In this document: positions 21,312 to 33,633 of the stretch, one piece after another
Position numbering within the stretch: position 1 is the first letter of the stretch
How the letters are laid out: the number at the start of each line of letters is the position of its first letter
The notes under the pieces: model-generated
Databases searched by the model: none
Told to the model about the DNA's origin: nothing
Seen by the model: the letters and a program-made list of their open reading frames with translations, nothing else
Position numbers and translations under genes: made by a program
NCBI GenBank assembly: GCA_029204225.1
Contig: CM055095.1
Coordinates: 39,918,141-39,982,140 of the forward strand
DNA: 64,000 nucleotides
Origin: Diphasiastrum complanatum
Lineage: Eukaryota > Streptophyta > Lycopodiopsida > Lycopodiales > Lycopodiaceae
Direction: 5' to 3'

Positions 21312-22345
21312 CGAGCCTGATGTGTCTCTTCGCGTGCATAACTGGAGAGCCATCCTAGGTTCAGCACGAGCATGCCAAGTGCTGGCAGACACCGAGCTAG
21401 CGCGGGGACGAGCTTCCTGCATTCGGCCTGCCATTTCTAGCAAAATGGTCTTGAGCACCATGATCCCTTTCAAAAACAGTGAATCCAGTTCTGCACATGG
21501 GGACTGCACATGGGGAACCCTAAAAAAATCGAGAAAAGTTGGCAAAGCTGCATTTGTTGTGTGGGCATTGGATCAGCGCTCCAGCAGGCAGCCCTGCTGC
21601 GGCTGAGAGCTCACTGTCATCGCCTCTCCTACTGTTGTCTTGAACGTGAAGCCACCATCGCCGCACAATGTTGTTCGCACCATGCAAAATCAGCACAACA
21701 CTCGCTAGCACAAAGGGCTCAGTATTAACAAAGACCTTGGGCAATAAAAGTTGGCAATCATGAATGTAAACGCATTTTTAAGAGCTACGAGTGAACACAA
21801 ATTCCCCAACGTTGGCCAGCAGTGTAAGTTTAGCTTGAATTTCAAATGGTCAATATCTGACACCAAAGAAAAGAGAAAACAGCAAGCAACTGTCGCCATG
21901 AATCAAGATTTGATTTGATTAGAATGACTTCTAGGATCTATATTTGAATTGAACAACTGCTCTGAGCTTAAAGTTCACAATTTCTATATGAGCTTCCAAA
22001 TCAGAACTCGGGATCGGCTATCCATTTCGGAAACTAGAGAGTAAAGAGATGGATACATCACTATTAAAAGCATATTACTGATTTTTGTTTGAAGTTTTAT
22101 GGCGGAGTCATGCTCTGCTTCAATCGAATCTTCAGAACAGAAGTCTAGACTAAGAATCTCATGTTTAATCTGCTTGTAGCTAAGTGCAAGAGGTCCATTC
22201 AGAACCGGAGAAACTTTACATCTTCAAAAGCATTTGGTCTCTGCCACTTGAACTCACCTAATCCTGCAACGGCCGCTTCCTTACCAAAAAAATCAGCACT
22301 CCTGGAAACCGATCAACCGTTGTTGATCCAAACAGCCAAGCGCGT

Positions 22346-22377
<32 letters not shown>

Positions 22378-23109
22378 AAGACGTTGTCCTATCCGCGCGT
22401 GGTGATCGCAGAGAGCAGAAAGCACCCAAGAGATACAGAGATGCTGAACAGCGCAGCGAGGACGAAGATAAAAAGAGCGAGAGCGAGAGAACGAACGTTT
22501 GCTGTAATGAACAAGGGATAGTGGCAAGCCACAAGGGCCCTGCCTTAATAAAATTTGGTGTATAAGCCATTGCAAAATTGTTTTGTTTTTATTTGGCTTT
22601 TAGGAATGGGTTTTAGTCATGGTGCATGTAAATGATTGATCCAATAGCATTAAGTTACTCCATGGAAACATCTTCGGTTGTAAGAATTTGTTCAAAAAGT
22701 AGTGTAGTTGGCTTCTGATTGCATTTGTTGTGATTGTTTATTTAAGGTTATCTTGATTCATGAATGTTTGTTGGTGGTGTGTTTCTTTTGAAGGATGCTC
22801 ATCTTCTATATTGTGTGATGTATTCATTTAATGTTTGGTTGTTATCACAATTTATGGGTGTCCCTAAAAACTGGTCATTTTGAATTGGAATTCTTAAAGG
22901 CTACAAAATTGTAATTTCAAGTTCCTTGCAAGAACAATAAGATAATTTACAAAAATATCAAGTTCGTGTTTTTGTATTGATATTGTGTTCACAGATTGAA
23001 TGAAAAGGTGGGCGTGTTTGTAAGTATTCGTGATAGGGATTTGGTGTTGCCATTTTGCATGTGAGGTATAAGTTTCAAATATCTTGTACTTTTATGTACA
23101 TTTAGTAAT

Positions 23110-23116
<7 letters not shown>
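21312..23116. other. No recognisable gene; GC and GA microsatellite at 22341-22380
   Basis: Frames at 21253-21744 and 22161-22575 are open on both strands, but their products are low complexity or unlike any family I know. The (CG)n(GA)n tract at 22341-22380 explains the Arg-Glu-rich frame. Confidence 0.45.

Positions 23117-23158
<42 letters not shown>
23117..23158. repeat. (TA)n microsatellite
   Basis: About 20 TA units, followed by GATATAGATATACATA. Confidence 0.96.
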
Positions 23159-23160
<2 letters not shown>

Positions 23161-23549
23161 TATAGATATACATATATGTCTTGTACTGTAGACAAGGCTA
23201 TGCATGTTAGGCCATTCTTGGTACATTCTTTTGGATTGGAAATCAAATTGTTGATTGTTAGGCCTTGTGCAGAATGTATGTTGCATGCCCTTGCAAGCTA
23301 TATTGGTAAATGTTTGTGTAATTGTGTTTAAGGACGATGTACATATTTGAGTGATTTTATAAACTAGAGTTTATGTGCTACAAATATTATTTGTTGCATA
23401 TAAATATGTGGGTGCAAATATTATTTGTTGACCGATTTGTGGATTGAGGATTCAATTTATTGTTGATAGAGCCTGCACCTTGCCAGCAACAGGAACTATA
23501 ATTGCCCACGACTAAAGGCAGACTAAAAATAATGCTACATTAAAAGAAA
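23159..23549. other. No recognisable gene
   Basis: AT-rich sequence on the 3' side of the kinase exon relic; no motif seen. Confidence 0.45.
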
Positions 23550-23711
23550 ATAGACCTCAAGGACCACCCAATGGTATGTCCCTATCTTTGCGATCATCAT
23601 TTCTGCAAGTGTCTCTTCACAAGCTAGCCCAAAATCAACAAGCTACACAGTCTTGTGATCACCAGTAGGAATAAGCTATTTGTCCAACAAGACCCTCAGA
23701 AGCAAGACTTT
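23550..23711 (-). pseudogene. Protein kinase exon relic (Raf/MAPKKK-like)
   Basis: After a good acceptor (TTTTCCTAG) the minus strand reads LLDK-stop-LIPTGDHKTV-stop-LVDFGLACEETLAEMM, then IAKIGTYHWVVLEVY. This is the stretch from after the catalytic loop through the DFG motif and activation segment to the APE motif. DFG is kept, but the N-L-L start, the lysine after TV, the R of GTYRW and the A-P of APE are replaced by stops or other residues. The wording EExxxEMMxAxxGTY is that of plant Raf-like Ser/Thr kinases. No neighbouring kinase exon was found, so this is an isolated dead fragment. Confidence 0.7.
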
Positions 23712-26700
23712 CTAGGAAAATGGTAAAAAAAAGCAATTATTTTTAATCATGGTTTGATAAAATACAAAATCTGGCAATTATTGAACAAGGTGAACAAAAA
23801 AATAAACTATGCCAAATGTGATAAATAAGATCCTAAAGATGTACATGTAAATTGTAAACTTTGTACTTTTAGATATTTGTTCCTCAGTTTACTTTAGCAA
23901 AAGATGTCAAGCTTTTGTGCAAAGAACAAATGCCTAAAGCACCATCCTCCCTAATCAAGCACTACACTTCCACTTTAGCCACATACTCATAACAAACCTT
24001 TTGAGATTTTAGACCTATTCCCTTTCATTAGCACATCAAATTCAGATGTGAAGCCAACTGTGAAGTGGGATTCTAAGAAACATGAACATGTGTTGATTAT
24101 GCACGCGAAGCTGCTTGGTTTAGGTTTGTAACCTTATTATTGGAAACGTTTTTTCTCAAACACTGGCCATTTTATCCTTTATAATTGACACAAGAGTTTT
24201 TTTCTTGTAACCAACCACGTTATTAATCCGATTTGGTCATTTCAAACTTTCACTTCCTTTCCTTTATTATGTCACCCTAGAAAAATTGTATATGACCTAC
24301 ATGTGACTCTCTAAACAATGTGACGCATTGACTGATATCCTTGCAAAAGTATGTGCAAATTCCACCTAAACCCACAAATTCAAATATTTTAGAAAGTTTG
24401 TTGTCATAACTTTATTCGACTGAAAGAAAAAATTCATAATCCTAGTTAAAAAGATCCACAAACCAAATAGGAATCCAAGCAACAAACAATAACTAATAGC
24501 TTAGTTTAGGATATTCAAGAAGCTAATAAATGATGACAAACGCATAGAAGAGATAGGTTATTGGCTCATATTACAAGGCCTAAAATCATTGTGCATGATC
24601 ATGCACTATAGCAATGGCAAACTCAACATGCAGTGTATCGAAGTGTTTGGGGTAAGTATCGCTTGGCATAATTTTAATAGCATTGGAACAACCTTCATAA
24701 ATGTGTTCCTGCATCAAATTAACCACATTTTCATCAACATGCTTTCCATCCTTGGCTATTGTTTTCCCTTAATCGACTGTACTAGGTTAAGATGGTCTCA
24801 ACAACTTTTTTGATCAATAATCATTCATGGACTAACATGTAACCACTTTGGTCATACGTAGCTCATTCTATCTATTATGGGATCACCTAGAGAATGGGGT
24901 TTGCTTCTCAAGCATGTAAGGTTGGCACCCACCTGTAATTTGGGCATGGTAGCTTCTAGAGTTTTTTAATGTATGTGGAAGATGTTCATCGTGTGAATTA
25001 CTCATTTTTTATATTTTTAGGCATTTTAATCCTAGTTCTCTCTATTTAGGAACCAAGATGGTGGGTGCTCACTACCTTGGAGGATACACGGTTCAGCTAG
25101 GTTCAGCCCTTGCACGTTTTCCTTCTCCAAATGCTCGGTGATCCAACAGTAGGCGATTTTTGAACCTTCCAAATTCTTGATATAAATAACAAAAAAAAAC
25201 AATAGCACCGCTAGTAAGTATCATGGCAAAATTTTCACCCAATGATCAAAAAGTAGAAAAAGTAGCAAACTAAGAAACTATTTCTCAACCAAAGAAGAGA
25301 CTCCACCTTCAACTTCATGGATGGAGCCCATCCTAGGTTTTTCAATTATCAAAGTGTGGTCAAAATTCCGACCTGGAACACCCTTTGGGCTAGACATGGT
25401 GGATTGGTAGTTTTAGGTCCTCAAAATTAGGAATAATGTCTGTGATTTGGTTCATGTTTACTGTCTCATAAATGGTAATGTTTACAGGTTCTCCGAAGTC
25501 AGCCTAGAAGAGAACAATTGTAGATTCATATTAACGTAAAAAATAACAATATAGCATGTAATTGGCAGTGTCTTCATGTCAAAACATGATTCGAAACCAA
25601 CAGTTATAAAATCATGTGCCATTATGCCATAAACAAAACTAGCGTCATGAGAACACGACCTTAACATAAAACACATTTTGCAGTGAATGTGAACGATCTT
25701 GTTTACTTTCCATCACCCCACATTTATAACTTTTCAGTTGAAGTCGACACTTTCGGCAAAAACCACCTGAAGCTTTTTCTTGACCACCTGCAAGAATCGG
25801 TGTGAGTTTTATAAACTTGTCACTTCACTGGAGTCTAGATAAGTTAATTAATAGGAACTTCTATCTTTCCTTCTAAATGACGGTAGGTACATAATCAAGT
25901 AATACACGTAGTCAAGTACATCACAACAGAATCCAATGGACAATAGTAACAAGCCTACAAGTGATATATGCTAACTTTGCTTCCACTATATCCTTGTATA
26001 CCAGATATATTCATTGTAAAAAGACAGGCCATGTATACATAAATAGTAAGTTAGTAACAAACACACTCCAAACACTTACACAAGTCCTTATAATAAAACA
26101 AAGCAATGACCATGAATGCATTCCAGAACTCACAATTGCTCAGATCACAGTAATAAAAAACGCTGGAACGGGAAGACCCAAGCACCTTCCTCAAGCTATG
26201 CACTTTTCCAAAGGAAACACAAGTGAAATAGAATGACAATCTCAAATTAATATGCTTTTAAAAAAGACACTGCTCCAAATAAGATGCACCATGCATGCAC
26301 AACGCACATTTATACTGCACATAGCATGTGCCAAAAACACAAACCCACATTGCAACCACCTCAACCACCTCAAACCCACCTCATAACAACCATGAAAAAG
26401 CTCAAATCACACTACCTACTTCTAGTCATTGTCAAGAAATTTACTACGGAAAATGTTAATTCATTAAGAATGCATAAACACAAAGAGAATACAAGATGAT
26501 GCACAAGATAACCAAAATTAGCAAATACGAGATGCAATGACTGAAAATAGAGCTTGTGATCATTCAAGCACGACGAATCTCCGAAAAGGCCCACACATCA
26601 ATGATTACAGATTTCGCTTTTAGCAGCAGAAGACTTGCACAAAATCAACACCAGAGGAGCTTGTCTCTTGCTACAAACCTATTTTATTCCTGTAAACCCT

Positions 26701-26868
26701 ACGAATAAACGTGAAAGCCGCTCATCAATCACTAGTTATAGCCCATAACAGCAAACGAAACAAAATAAAAGGTAATTGAAAGCCTCACGAATCCAAAAGT
26801 TACCAAATTCTAGAAGCGAAAAGGGCACTATACATGCCTCCAAAGCTCCACTACATAATCTGCACCAA
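23712..26868. other. No recognisable gene
   Basis: More than 3 kb without coding motifs on either strand. Open frames are short and compositionally like noncoding DNA. If the kinase exon has relatives, they would be upstream exons here on the minus strand, but none was found. Confidence 0.5.
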
Positions 26869-27949
26869 TCGAACCTGGCGCCATTCCAGATCGGGGGTCC
26901 CGATGTGGGTGACTTCCCTCCAAGCAAGCCGCTCGACATACATCAAACTTGACCAACTCGAAGCTTCGTTACAAACGAGTAACATCCATTCCAAGCAAGC
27001 GGTCTGACTTACATCAGACTTAACCAACTGAAAGCTTCGTCACGAGTGCTGGAAGCCAACATAGCGCCACGCCAGACTGGACAGCCATAAACAGGGAACT
27101 TCCACCCAAGCAAGCCATCCAACTCAGCCGACAGGTTAGAGCCCGTTCCCCAAGAGCTCAACCCATTCACGTTCATGCAAGGAACACTCAGAACCACAAG
27201 CCGCGACAGATATGGAAATAACTGGTTCCTAGACCAAATGGTCCCGCAGCATACCGCTGGCGCCAAGGACCGAATGGTCCCGACGGCATACCGTTGGCGT
27301 CCCGGGATACGACCCTCAGCTATGTGCCAAGTTAAAAATTTGGAGGCGGCCTTACAACTGGCGCTTTTACCGAACACTGAAACCCAGAAGGTAATCAGAG
27401 TCAGTTTGAGAAAAATCCCACTTTATTGATAAATCTGAGAAGGTTACATTTCAAGTGTGTGACCGACCCTAGTCTCCGGGGCGCTAGCATGCCAAGGCGA
27501 GAGCCATGACAACATTCCAGCAAGGGAGGCTGAGACTTGGTTGGAGCTCGCCCTGAGTCGCAACCCGCACTCCCCTATAGTATTGGTGTGATTCGGCACC
27601 CCCCCTCATACCAAGCACTCTACCCTAGCTGGTAAAGCACATTTTTCTCTCTCTAGGATTTTCTCTTTCTAGAAAGTCATTTTCTCTCTATAGATTTTAT
27701 TGATCCCTAGGCTTCCTTTAATCATGCCTAGATCATGTGAGGTGATTGCACATCGATCTGAGCTCTCTGGACTCCGCTAGAACTGATCAAAGATTTTCAG
27801 CCATAGGAACTTGGCGCCGGCTGGATTCTGGTCACAGTGGCGCCAGGAGCGGCGTCGGCGCCGGGAGCAGCAGGGGCGCTGCTGGCGCCGGGGACATAGC
27901 TGGCGCCGATGGCGCCGGAAGTAAAGCTTGTAAAGGTAGCTTTACAACA
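26869..27949 (-). repeat. GGCGCC-rich LTR, copy A
   Basis: Closely similar to 36489-37578 in the same orientation. In the minus direction it starts TGTTGTAAAGCTACC. It contains a cluster of GGCGCC hexamers (about 27811-27917) and internal subrepeats of about 85 bp with CCAAGCAAGC and CATCAGACTTAACCAACT. It is shorter than copy B on the left and has no primer site beside it. Confidence 0.75.
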
Positions 27950-29252
27950 GACTAGGATCCTCTTCAGAGATTGGCAACAAGTTCCATCGAGCCATAATCC
28001 TAGCAGATGGGAAGCAAAGTGTTGGAAAGGCTTTTTAACCGAAGAACTCTACTCTAAGTCCGATTAGCTGATTTTATAAGTGGAGGGGGACTATCACACA
28101 CACCTCTCTCTTTGGGCAGATTTTGAATGAAAGTTGATCAAAACGGGGGCAAATTCAAGGTGACCTAGCCATACTCACACGAGGAGACTGGCAAACTTTG
28201 GACCTAATAAGTTGACAAGTTTTTGTTGTGGAAAGGAAAGTTTGTTATAGGCTTTCTCTGGACCAGCAATGATGAGGAAACATATGAGTACGTTGGCTTG
28301 TGTTACGTGTAAGGCAACTGATCAATGAAGGAACTGTGAAAGTTGAGTCTTGCATGAGAGACTTGGTATTTCGAACGGACGCTAACGGACAGTTCGCGTT
28401 GAGATCGGACTAGTGCAAACTCTTGGTGCATGTGTCTGATTCAAAGAGAGTTACTTGAAGCCAAGCTCGATGTACACTTCTTGTTTTGACTGTGAGGCAA
28501 CTGACCAGTGATGGAATTGTGAAAGTCAAGTTTTGCGCGACGGACATGGTGCTTCAAACAAACGCGAAAAGATAGTTCATATGCGAATCAAACTGGTGCG
28601 ACCCTTTGGCTTTCCACGAGGTCAATGGTTACATTTGGGTTGATTCAAAGAGCTACTTCAAGCTAAGTGAGAGGTGCATTGCGGAGTACTCAATCTTTGC
28701 CTACCTTAAAGAGCCAAGATGGAAAAGTATCAAGATCAGGCTGGGACAAGGAGAGAAATCAAGGTGCAGAAGCAACAAGGCACGGAGTGGACCATAAAGT
28801 GGGCAATCAAACGATAAATCCTTCGGCTCAGGGGGCCTTGATACCTGCGCGGAACTGAACAAATCTGGAGCTCAGGGAGCTCAACACAAAGTGCATCAAG
28901 GACAAATCAGGAGCTCAAAGGAGTTCCAAAGTCGAAAGTCAGAAGCGACAGGGGCGAACATTTCAAAGAAAGGCCTCTGTCACCAGTTAATAAGGTTCTC
29001 GGGTTTTACGAAAGCGATATCAAATCTACGCTTTTCCCAGACAAAGATATATTTTAAAGTTATGTAATTTTTCAGTACAAAGAGCTGAGCCTCCGACTTG
29101 TGGTGTGCCAGCTTCAATGTTAATAAAAAGTGGCCAGTAAATTGAGTACTGTGCCAAGTAGCTTAAATGTATAGTTATTTTAATTGGGAGACACCTTTAC
29201 TTTAATCTGACATCTGTTGAGGACATCAGATTTTATAAAGGTGGGGTGGATG
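27950..29252 (+). other. Interior between inverted LTR copies; noncoding
   Basis: No coding motif is seen. A diverged internal duplication of roughly 180 bp is present (AACTGATCAATG..GATTCAAAGAG near 28316-28450 and AACTGACCAGTG..GATTCAAAGAG near 28500-28660). The last bases before 29253, AAAGGTGGGGTGGA, look like a polypurine tract, which would make the following LTR copy a 3' LTR. A similar GATTTTATAAGTGGAGGGGGA occurs near 28070. Confidence 0.45.
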
Positions 29253-29566
29253 TTGTAAAGCTACCTTTACAAGCTTTACTTTTGGCGCCATCGGCGCCAG
29301 CTATGTCCCCGACACCACTGTGACCAGAATCCAGCCGGCGCCAAGTTCCTATGGCTGAAAATCTTTGATCGATTCTAGCGGAGTCCAGAGAGCTCAGATC
29401 GATGTGCAATCACCTCACACGATCTAGGCATGATTAAAGGAAGCCTGGGGATCAATAAAATCTAGAGAGAGAAAATGACTTTCTAGAAAGAGAAAATCCT
29501 AGAGAGAGAAAAACGTGCTTTACTAGCTTGGGTAGAGTGCTTGGTATGAGGGGGGGTGCCGAATGA
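29253..29566 (+). repeat. GGCGCC-rich LTR, copy C (truncated, inverted to A)
   Basis: Starts TGTTGTAAAGCTACC and matches the reverse complement of 27570-27949. It is cut off after GGGGGGTGCCGAAT, where a copia LTR fragment begins. Confidence 0.85.
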
Positions 29567-30361
29567 CTCCCAACCTGACGAAGATCTCGAGAAACGAAGA
29601 CCTCGAAGACAAAATGTTCGCAAACAACATGAACAACAGGAGAAGGTCAAACGACGCAAAAGGAAAATGTTTGTGACACCCGAAGGTTGAATACTTTTGA
29701 CCTTTGCGCTCCAAAGGACCAGGAAGATCAAGCAAGTACCATGAAGTACACCTGATATGATATGATGACGTCAACAGAAGAGCGTTAGGACGTGCCTAAT
29801 CCACCACTCTTGTAATCCATGATTAGTTACAGATTGTTTAATCTATTTGATCAGGAATGTTACTCTGAACATATGCAATTGCTAGATACATCAAATACAC
29901 AGACACAAATATAGAATAGAGAAGTCCGCCAGTGAGCGAGACAATTTAATAAGCAGGATCCATAGAGATCCAAGAAGTCTGCTAGTAAGCGAGACACTGT
30001 TCGTGGGAGAACACCACTTTCTCTCACACCAATGCACTATGTGGGTCTGTCACACAGTGCTTAAACAAAGAGGATCAATAGATGATGTTGTAGCTATTAT
30101 GTACATATCATTCCAAATTGTCTGATCTCGATTGAATTACTATCTACTTATTATTCGTGTATCTCATTCATTTTGTTCAATCTATTCCGCACATTGGTTC
30201 AATCTTGTTGAATGCTGAATTAATTTAAACATAGGTCAACAGTGTCTGTCTACATTCTGGAGGACTGTAGGAATGATATAGCAGGCAGTGACCAGCAATC
30301 ATATCCAAACTCCATCCGAATTCATGCGCGGTTGTTTCGCCTCGCGTTCGAGTCGCTTCAG
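29567..30361 (+). repeat. Truncated copia LTR with leader
   Basis: Homologous in plus orientation to the copia LTRs at 40304-41130 (minus), 54317-55139 and 57373-58333. It begins at GACTCCCAACCTGACG, lacking about the first 45 bp of the LTR. It runs to the CGCTTCA end, where the primer site should be but is degenerate (GTATCGC). Confidence 0.75.
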
Positions 30362-30430
30362 TATCGCTTACTAGCGCACGCTTACATGAACCAACTCATC
30401 AACCTTCAACCTCCTCATCAACCTATGCAT

Positions 30431-31273
30431 TGTCAGAAATGGTGAACTTCTGCAACTTTGCTGCAACACGAACACGAAGCGAAGGTCGAACGAGAATAAT
30501 TCACGAAAGTCAACGTCCCTTGACTGGAAGCACGAACAATTTGCGAATCATTCATGAATCGTAGACATGCCTCCAGGACCGCAAACCGCAAAGGGACGAA
30601 AAATGAAAAGATACAAAAGAAACAAAATGAGCGAAAGCAAACAAAGGAAACGAAACAAACGAAGGGTAATCTTTTGCACTGCCAACTGGTAGCTCAACGG
30701 GCTTGGAATCGTAGACTTCATGCCCAACTAAAACGAGTGGCAACTACGAAGACTGATTAATTAGTTGATTAGCATTAACTAGTCTTGTGATTTCTACATT
30801 TAGCCATTTTGTAAACTCCACATTGTGGAGATATAAACTATCCTTTCTGGATCATAAAGATAGATGAGAATAGATAGAATTTCTGTAAGAGACAGAGAGA
30901 GAGATGTAGCGAGTAGAGCAGAAAAGAAAAATACTAGAAACTAAAGAGCTGTGCATGAAAGTCTGCCAACGAACAGAATACAACGAAAGAGCAGAGTGTC
31001 ATTCCGCCAACGAGCGAGACACTGACGATCTCGTCCTAAAATTAAACTGATAATATTGTCTCTCTATTTTTGTGTATCTCCTTGTCTTGTGTTGTCTGCC
31101 TTGATTGTTAGAATGAAATGTGTTCTATGATGTGCAGTCGCGTTTCTAGGTTCCTATGAAGCTTCCGCGCAAAAGAAAATTCAAAGACACAAAATCGTTC
31201 GCAAATACGAAAATGAAAACAAAAAAGAAACAATTTCGCTTTCGCGACACTAAACAGTTTTGCTTTCACGACA
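30431..31273 (+). repeat. 5' LTR of copia element
   Basis: Starts TGTCAGAAATGGTG and ends TTTCACGACA. It carries about 110 bp (around 30842-30945) that the 3' LTR lacks, and a purine-rich GAAACGAAACAAACG run. Confidence 0.88.
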
Positions 31274-31287
31274 TGGTATCAGAGCTC
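31274..31287 (+). other. Primer-binding site, initiator tRNA-Met
   Basis: TGGTATCAGAGCTC lies immediately after the LTR end. Confidence 0.9.
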
Positions 31288-31329
31288 ACAGGTTGTCACT
31301 ACTGATATACCAGCAGCGATTCTTCTAGA

Positions 31330-32433
31330 CAACACAATATGGCTACAAGAATCTAGACTAGAGTAGCAATCAGTCTTGATGGCACAAATTACAAAATCTA
31401 GAAACTCAAAATCAAAACACTTTTGAAGGGCGAAGGCATCTAGTCGATGACCGAACTCTCAGAGGTGCAGCCTCCTAAGGGAGACCCGAGGTGAGCTGAA
31501 TGGATCAGAAAAGATGAGCGCGCAATGGCGACCATCGTTTCGTCCATAAATGAAGATCTACTCATGCAAATTGAAGACTGTGAAAGTAGCCATGCAGCAT
31601 GGAAAAGATTAAAACAGAAGTATGAAGTGAGGACTGCAGCTTCAGTCATGCACCTTCACAATCAACTGCAATCCATACGATGGATGGCAACCAGTTGGAT
31701 CAGCACATTGAGAAGATCAGAACGATCTTCGCTCAGCTTGCTGCATCAGGACAGAAGCACCAGGTCCTAGCACCACAACAGCTCATGTACTTCATGAAAT
31801 CTCTACTGACGTCCTATTAGCCACTGAGAATGCTCATACTGAGTCTACCAGATATGACATATGACAAATTAGTCAGTCTTGTCGCTATGAGAGACTGATG
31901 AGAGACGAAAGATAGGGAAGCAGTGATAAAGAGAAGGCTCTCTTCATGAAAGGAAAGAAGAAAAACAAAAACAAGCCAAGATTGAATAGACGAAGTCCTC
32001 GAATCAACAATCTTCTTCCTATGATCACTGCCACAAACCAGGCCATACGGCCAACAAATGTCGGTTCAATCCAGCAATACATTGCATGCACTACAAGAAG
32101 AAAGGGCATTCTACATACGATTGCAGATTCAACCCAAAAAGAAAGAACAAAGTTGAAAATGCTAATGTTGTAGAGTCATCAAAGGATGCTGACAGAGGTG
32201 ACGAAGCTTTCATGATGCTCGATGAAGCTTCAATTAGCTACACTGAACACGACTACGATGTAGTCATTGATTCAGGTGCAACATCTCACATAACCTGCAA
32301 GAAGAAGACCTTGATCGACTTCAGAGAACTCGAAAATAACAGAGCAGTGATTCTAGGTGATGGGAGCAGACACGATGTCAAAGGCATCGGCACTCTACGG
32401 TGCGAACACTGTCAGGCCAAGCAGAGCTACTAG
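31330..32433 (+). pseudogene. copia gag and protease
   Basis: From the ATG region near 31339, gag reads GTNYKIW-like sequence interrupted by stops. It then gives MATIVSSINEDLLMQI and ESSHAAWKRLKQKYEV (31525-31770), the UBN2-type gag core. A zinc-knuckle stretch KKKGHSTYDC follows near 32090, with its first half in another frame. The frame 32086-32433 then carries YDVVIDSGATSHIT, a complete aspartic protease active site. After that the frame runs straight into the deletion point. Gag would package RNA and the protease would mature the polyprotein; the stops in gag rule this out. Confidence 0.85.
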
Positions 32434-32462
32434 GACAACAAGTCCATTACTGGAAGATGGCA

Positions 32463-32900
32463 ACAAGTCCATTACTGGAGGATGTACAATAGCGTGCGGA
32501 GCTGCAATCAGCTAGATATGCAAAAAGAAGACCTTGGTGGCTCAATCCTCTTGCAAAGCTGAATACGTCGTAGCTTCAAAGGTGGCAAATGAGGTAGTGT
32601 GGCTGTAGATGATGCTGGAGGCAATTGGGATACCACAAGAAGGGCCAAGCACGATGATGATGGACTCTCAAAGTGTTATCTATCTGTCCTAGGATCCTGT
32701 CTTCCATTCAAAGACAAAACACATACCTCTAAAGTACCATCACATTCAAGATTTGATCTCGAAAGGAGAGCTCCAAGTCCAGTATATACAATCAAAAGAC
32801 ATGATTGCAGATCTGCTCACGAAGTCGCTCGACAAGCCACTCTTTGCCAAGCAAAGAAAGGCAATTGGATTGAACGTGCAAAGCTGCCAGGTTCAAGAGA
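32463..32900 (+). pseudogene. copia RNase H, 3' part
   Basis: Immediately after the deletion the sequence reads GGCTIACGAAIS, a stop, KKKTLVAQSSCKAEYVVASK and VANEVVWL, holding the catalytic glutamate of RNase H. After a stop it continues as SVIYLS, FHSKTKHIPLKYHHIQDLI and DMIADLLTKSLDKPLF, the conserved copia pol C-terminus. About 2.5 kb of integrase and reverse transcriptase that normally lies before this block is absent. Confidence 0.85.
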
Positions 32901-32903
32901 GAG

Positions 32904-33633
32904 TGTCATAAATGGTGAACTCCTGCAACTTTGCTGCAAGACGAACACGAAGCAAAGGTCGAAAGAGAATAATTCGTGAAAGTCAACGTCCCTTGACTCG
33001 AAGCACGAACGAGTCGTAAACATGTCTCCAGGACCACAAACCACAAAGAGACGCAAAACGAAAAGATGCAAAAAAAACGAAATGAGCGAAAGCAAACGAA
33101 GGAAACGAAACAAACGAAAGGGAATCTTTTGCGCTGCCAGCTGGCAGCTCAATGGGCTTGGAGTCGTAGACTTCACGCCCAACTGAAATGAGTGGCAACG
33201 ACGGAGAGTAACTGATTAGTTGATTAGCGTTAACTAGTCTTGTGATTTCTGCATTTAGCCATCTTGTAAACTCCACATTGTGGAGATATAAACTATGAAA
33301 CTAAAGAGCTGTGCATGAAAGTCTGCCAACGAGCAGAACACAACGAAAGAGCAGAGTGTCATTCCGCCAGTGAGCGAGGCACTGACGATCTCGTTCTAAA
33401 ATTAAACTGATAATACAGTCGCTCTATTTTCGTGCATCTCCTTTTCTTATGCTGTCGGCCTTGATTGCCAGAATGAAATGTGTTCTATGATGTGCAGTCG
33501 CGTGTCTAGGTTCTTGTGAAGCTTCCACGCAAAAGAAAATTCAAAGACACAAAATTGTTCGCGAATACAAAAAAAAAAATGAAAAAGAAACAGTTTTGCT
33601 TTCGCGACACTAAACAGTTTCGCTTTCGTGACA
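32904..33633 (+). repeat. 3' LTR of copia element
   Basis: Starts TGTCATAAATGGTG and ends TTTCGTGACA. It is homologous to 30431-31273 with many substitutions and two deletions, so the insertion is not recent. Confidence 0.88.

Larger units (their letters stand above)
30431..33633 (+). mobile_element. Ty1/copia element, internally deleted
   Basis: Direct LTRs at 30431-31273 and 32904-33633, a tRNA-Met primer site at 31274 and a purine-rich CAAGAGAGAG before the 3' LTR define it. Flanking pentamers TGCAT (30426-30430) and CGCAT (33634-33638) agree at 4 of 5 positions. The interior keeps gag, the protease active site and the RNase H end; integrase and reverse transcriptase are deleted. It appears to have inserted next to or into the 3' region of the minus-strand copia element at 34017-36300. 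Confidence 0.85.

Noticed and set aside
22161-22575. Overlapping frames on both strands
   Set aside because: Created by the CG/GA microsatellite; nothing recognisable outside it.
27746-27955. Gly/Ala-rich frame (and 37366-37704)
   Set aside because: A reading of the GGCGCC repeat cluster in the LTR.
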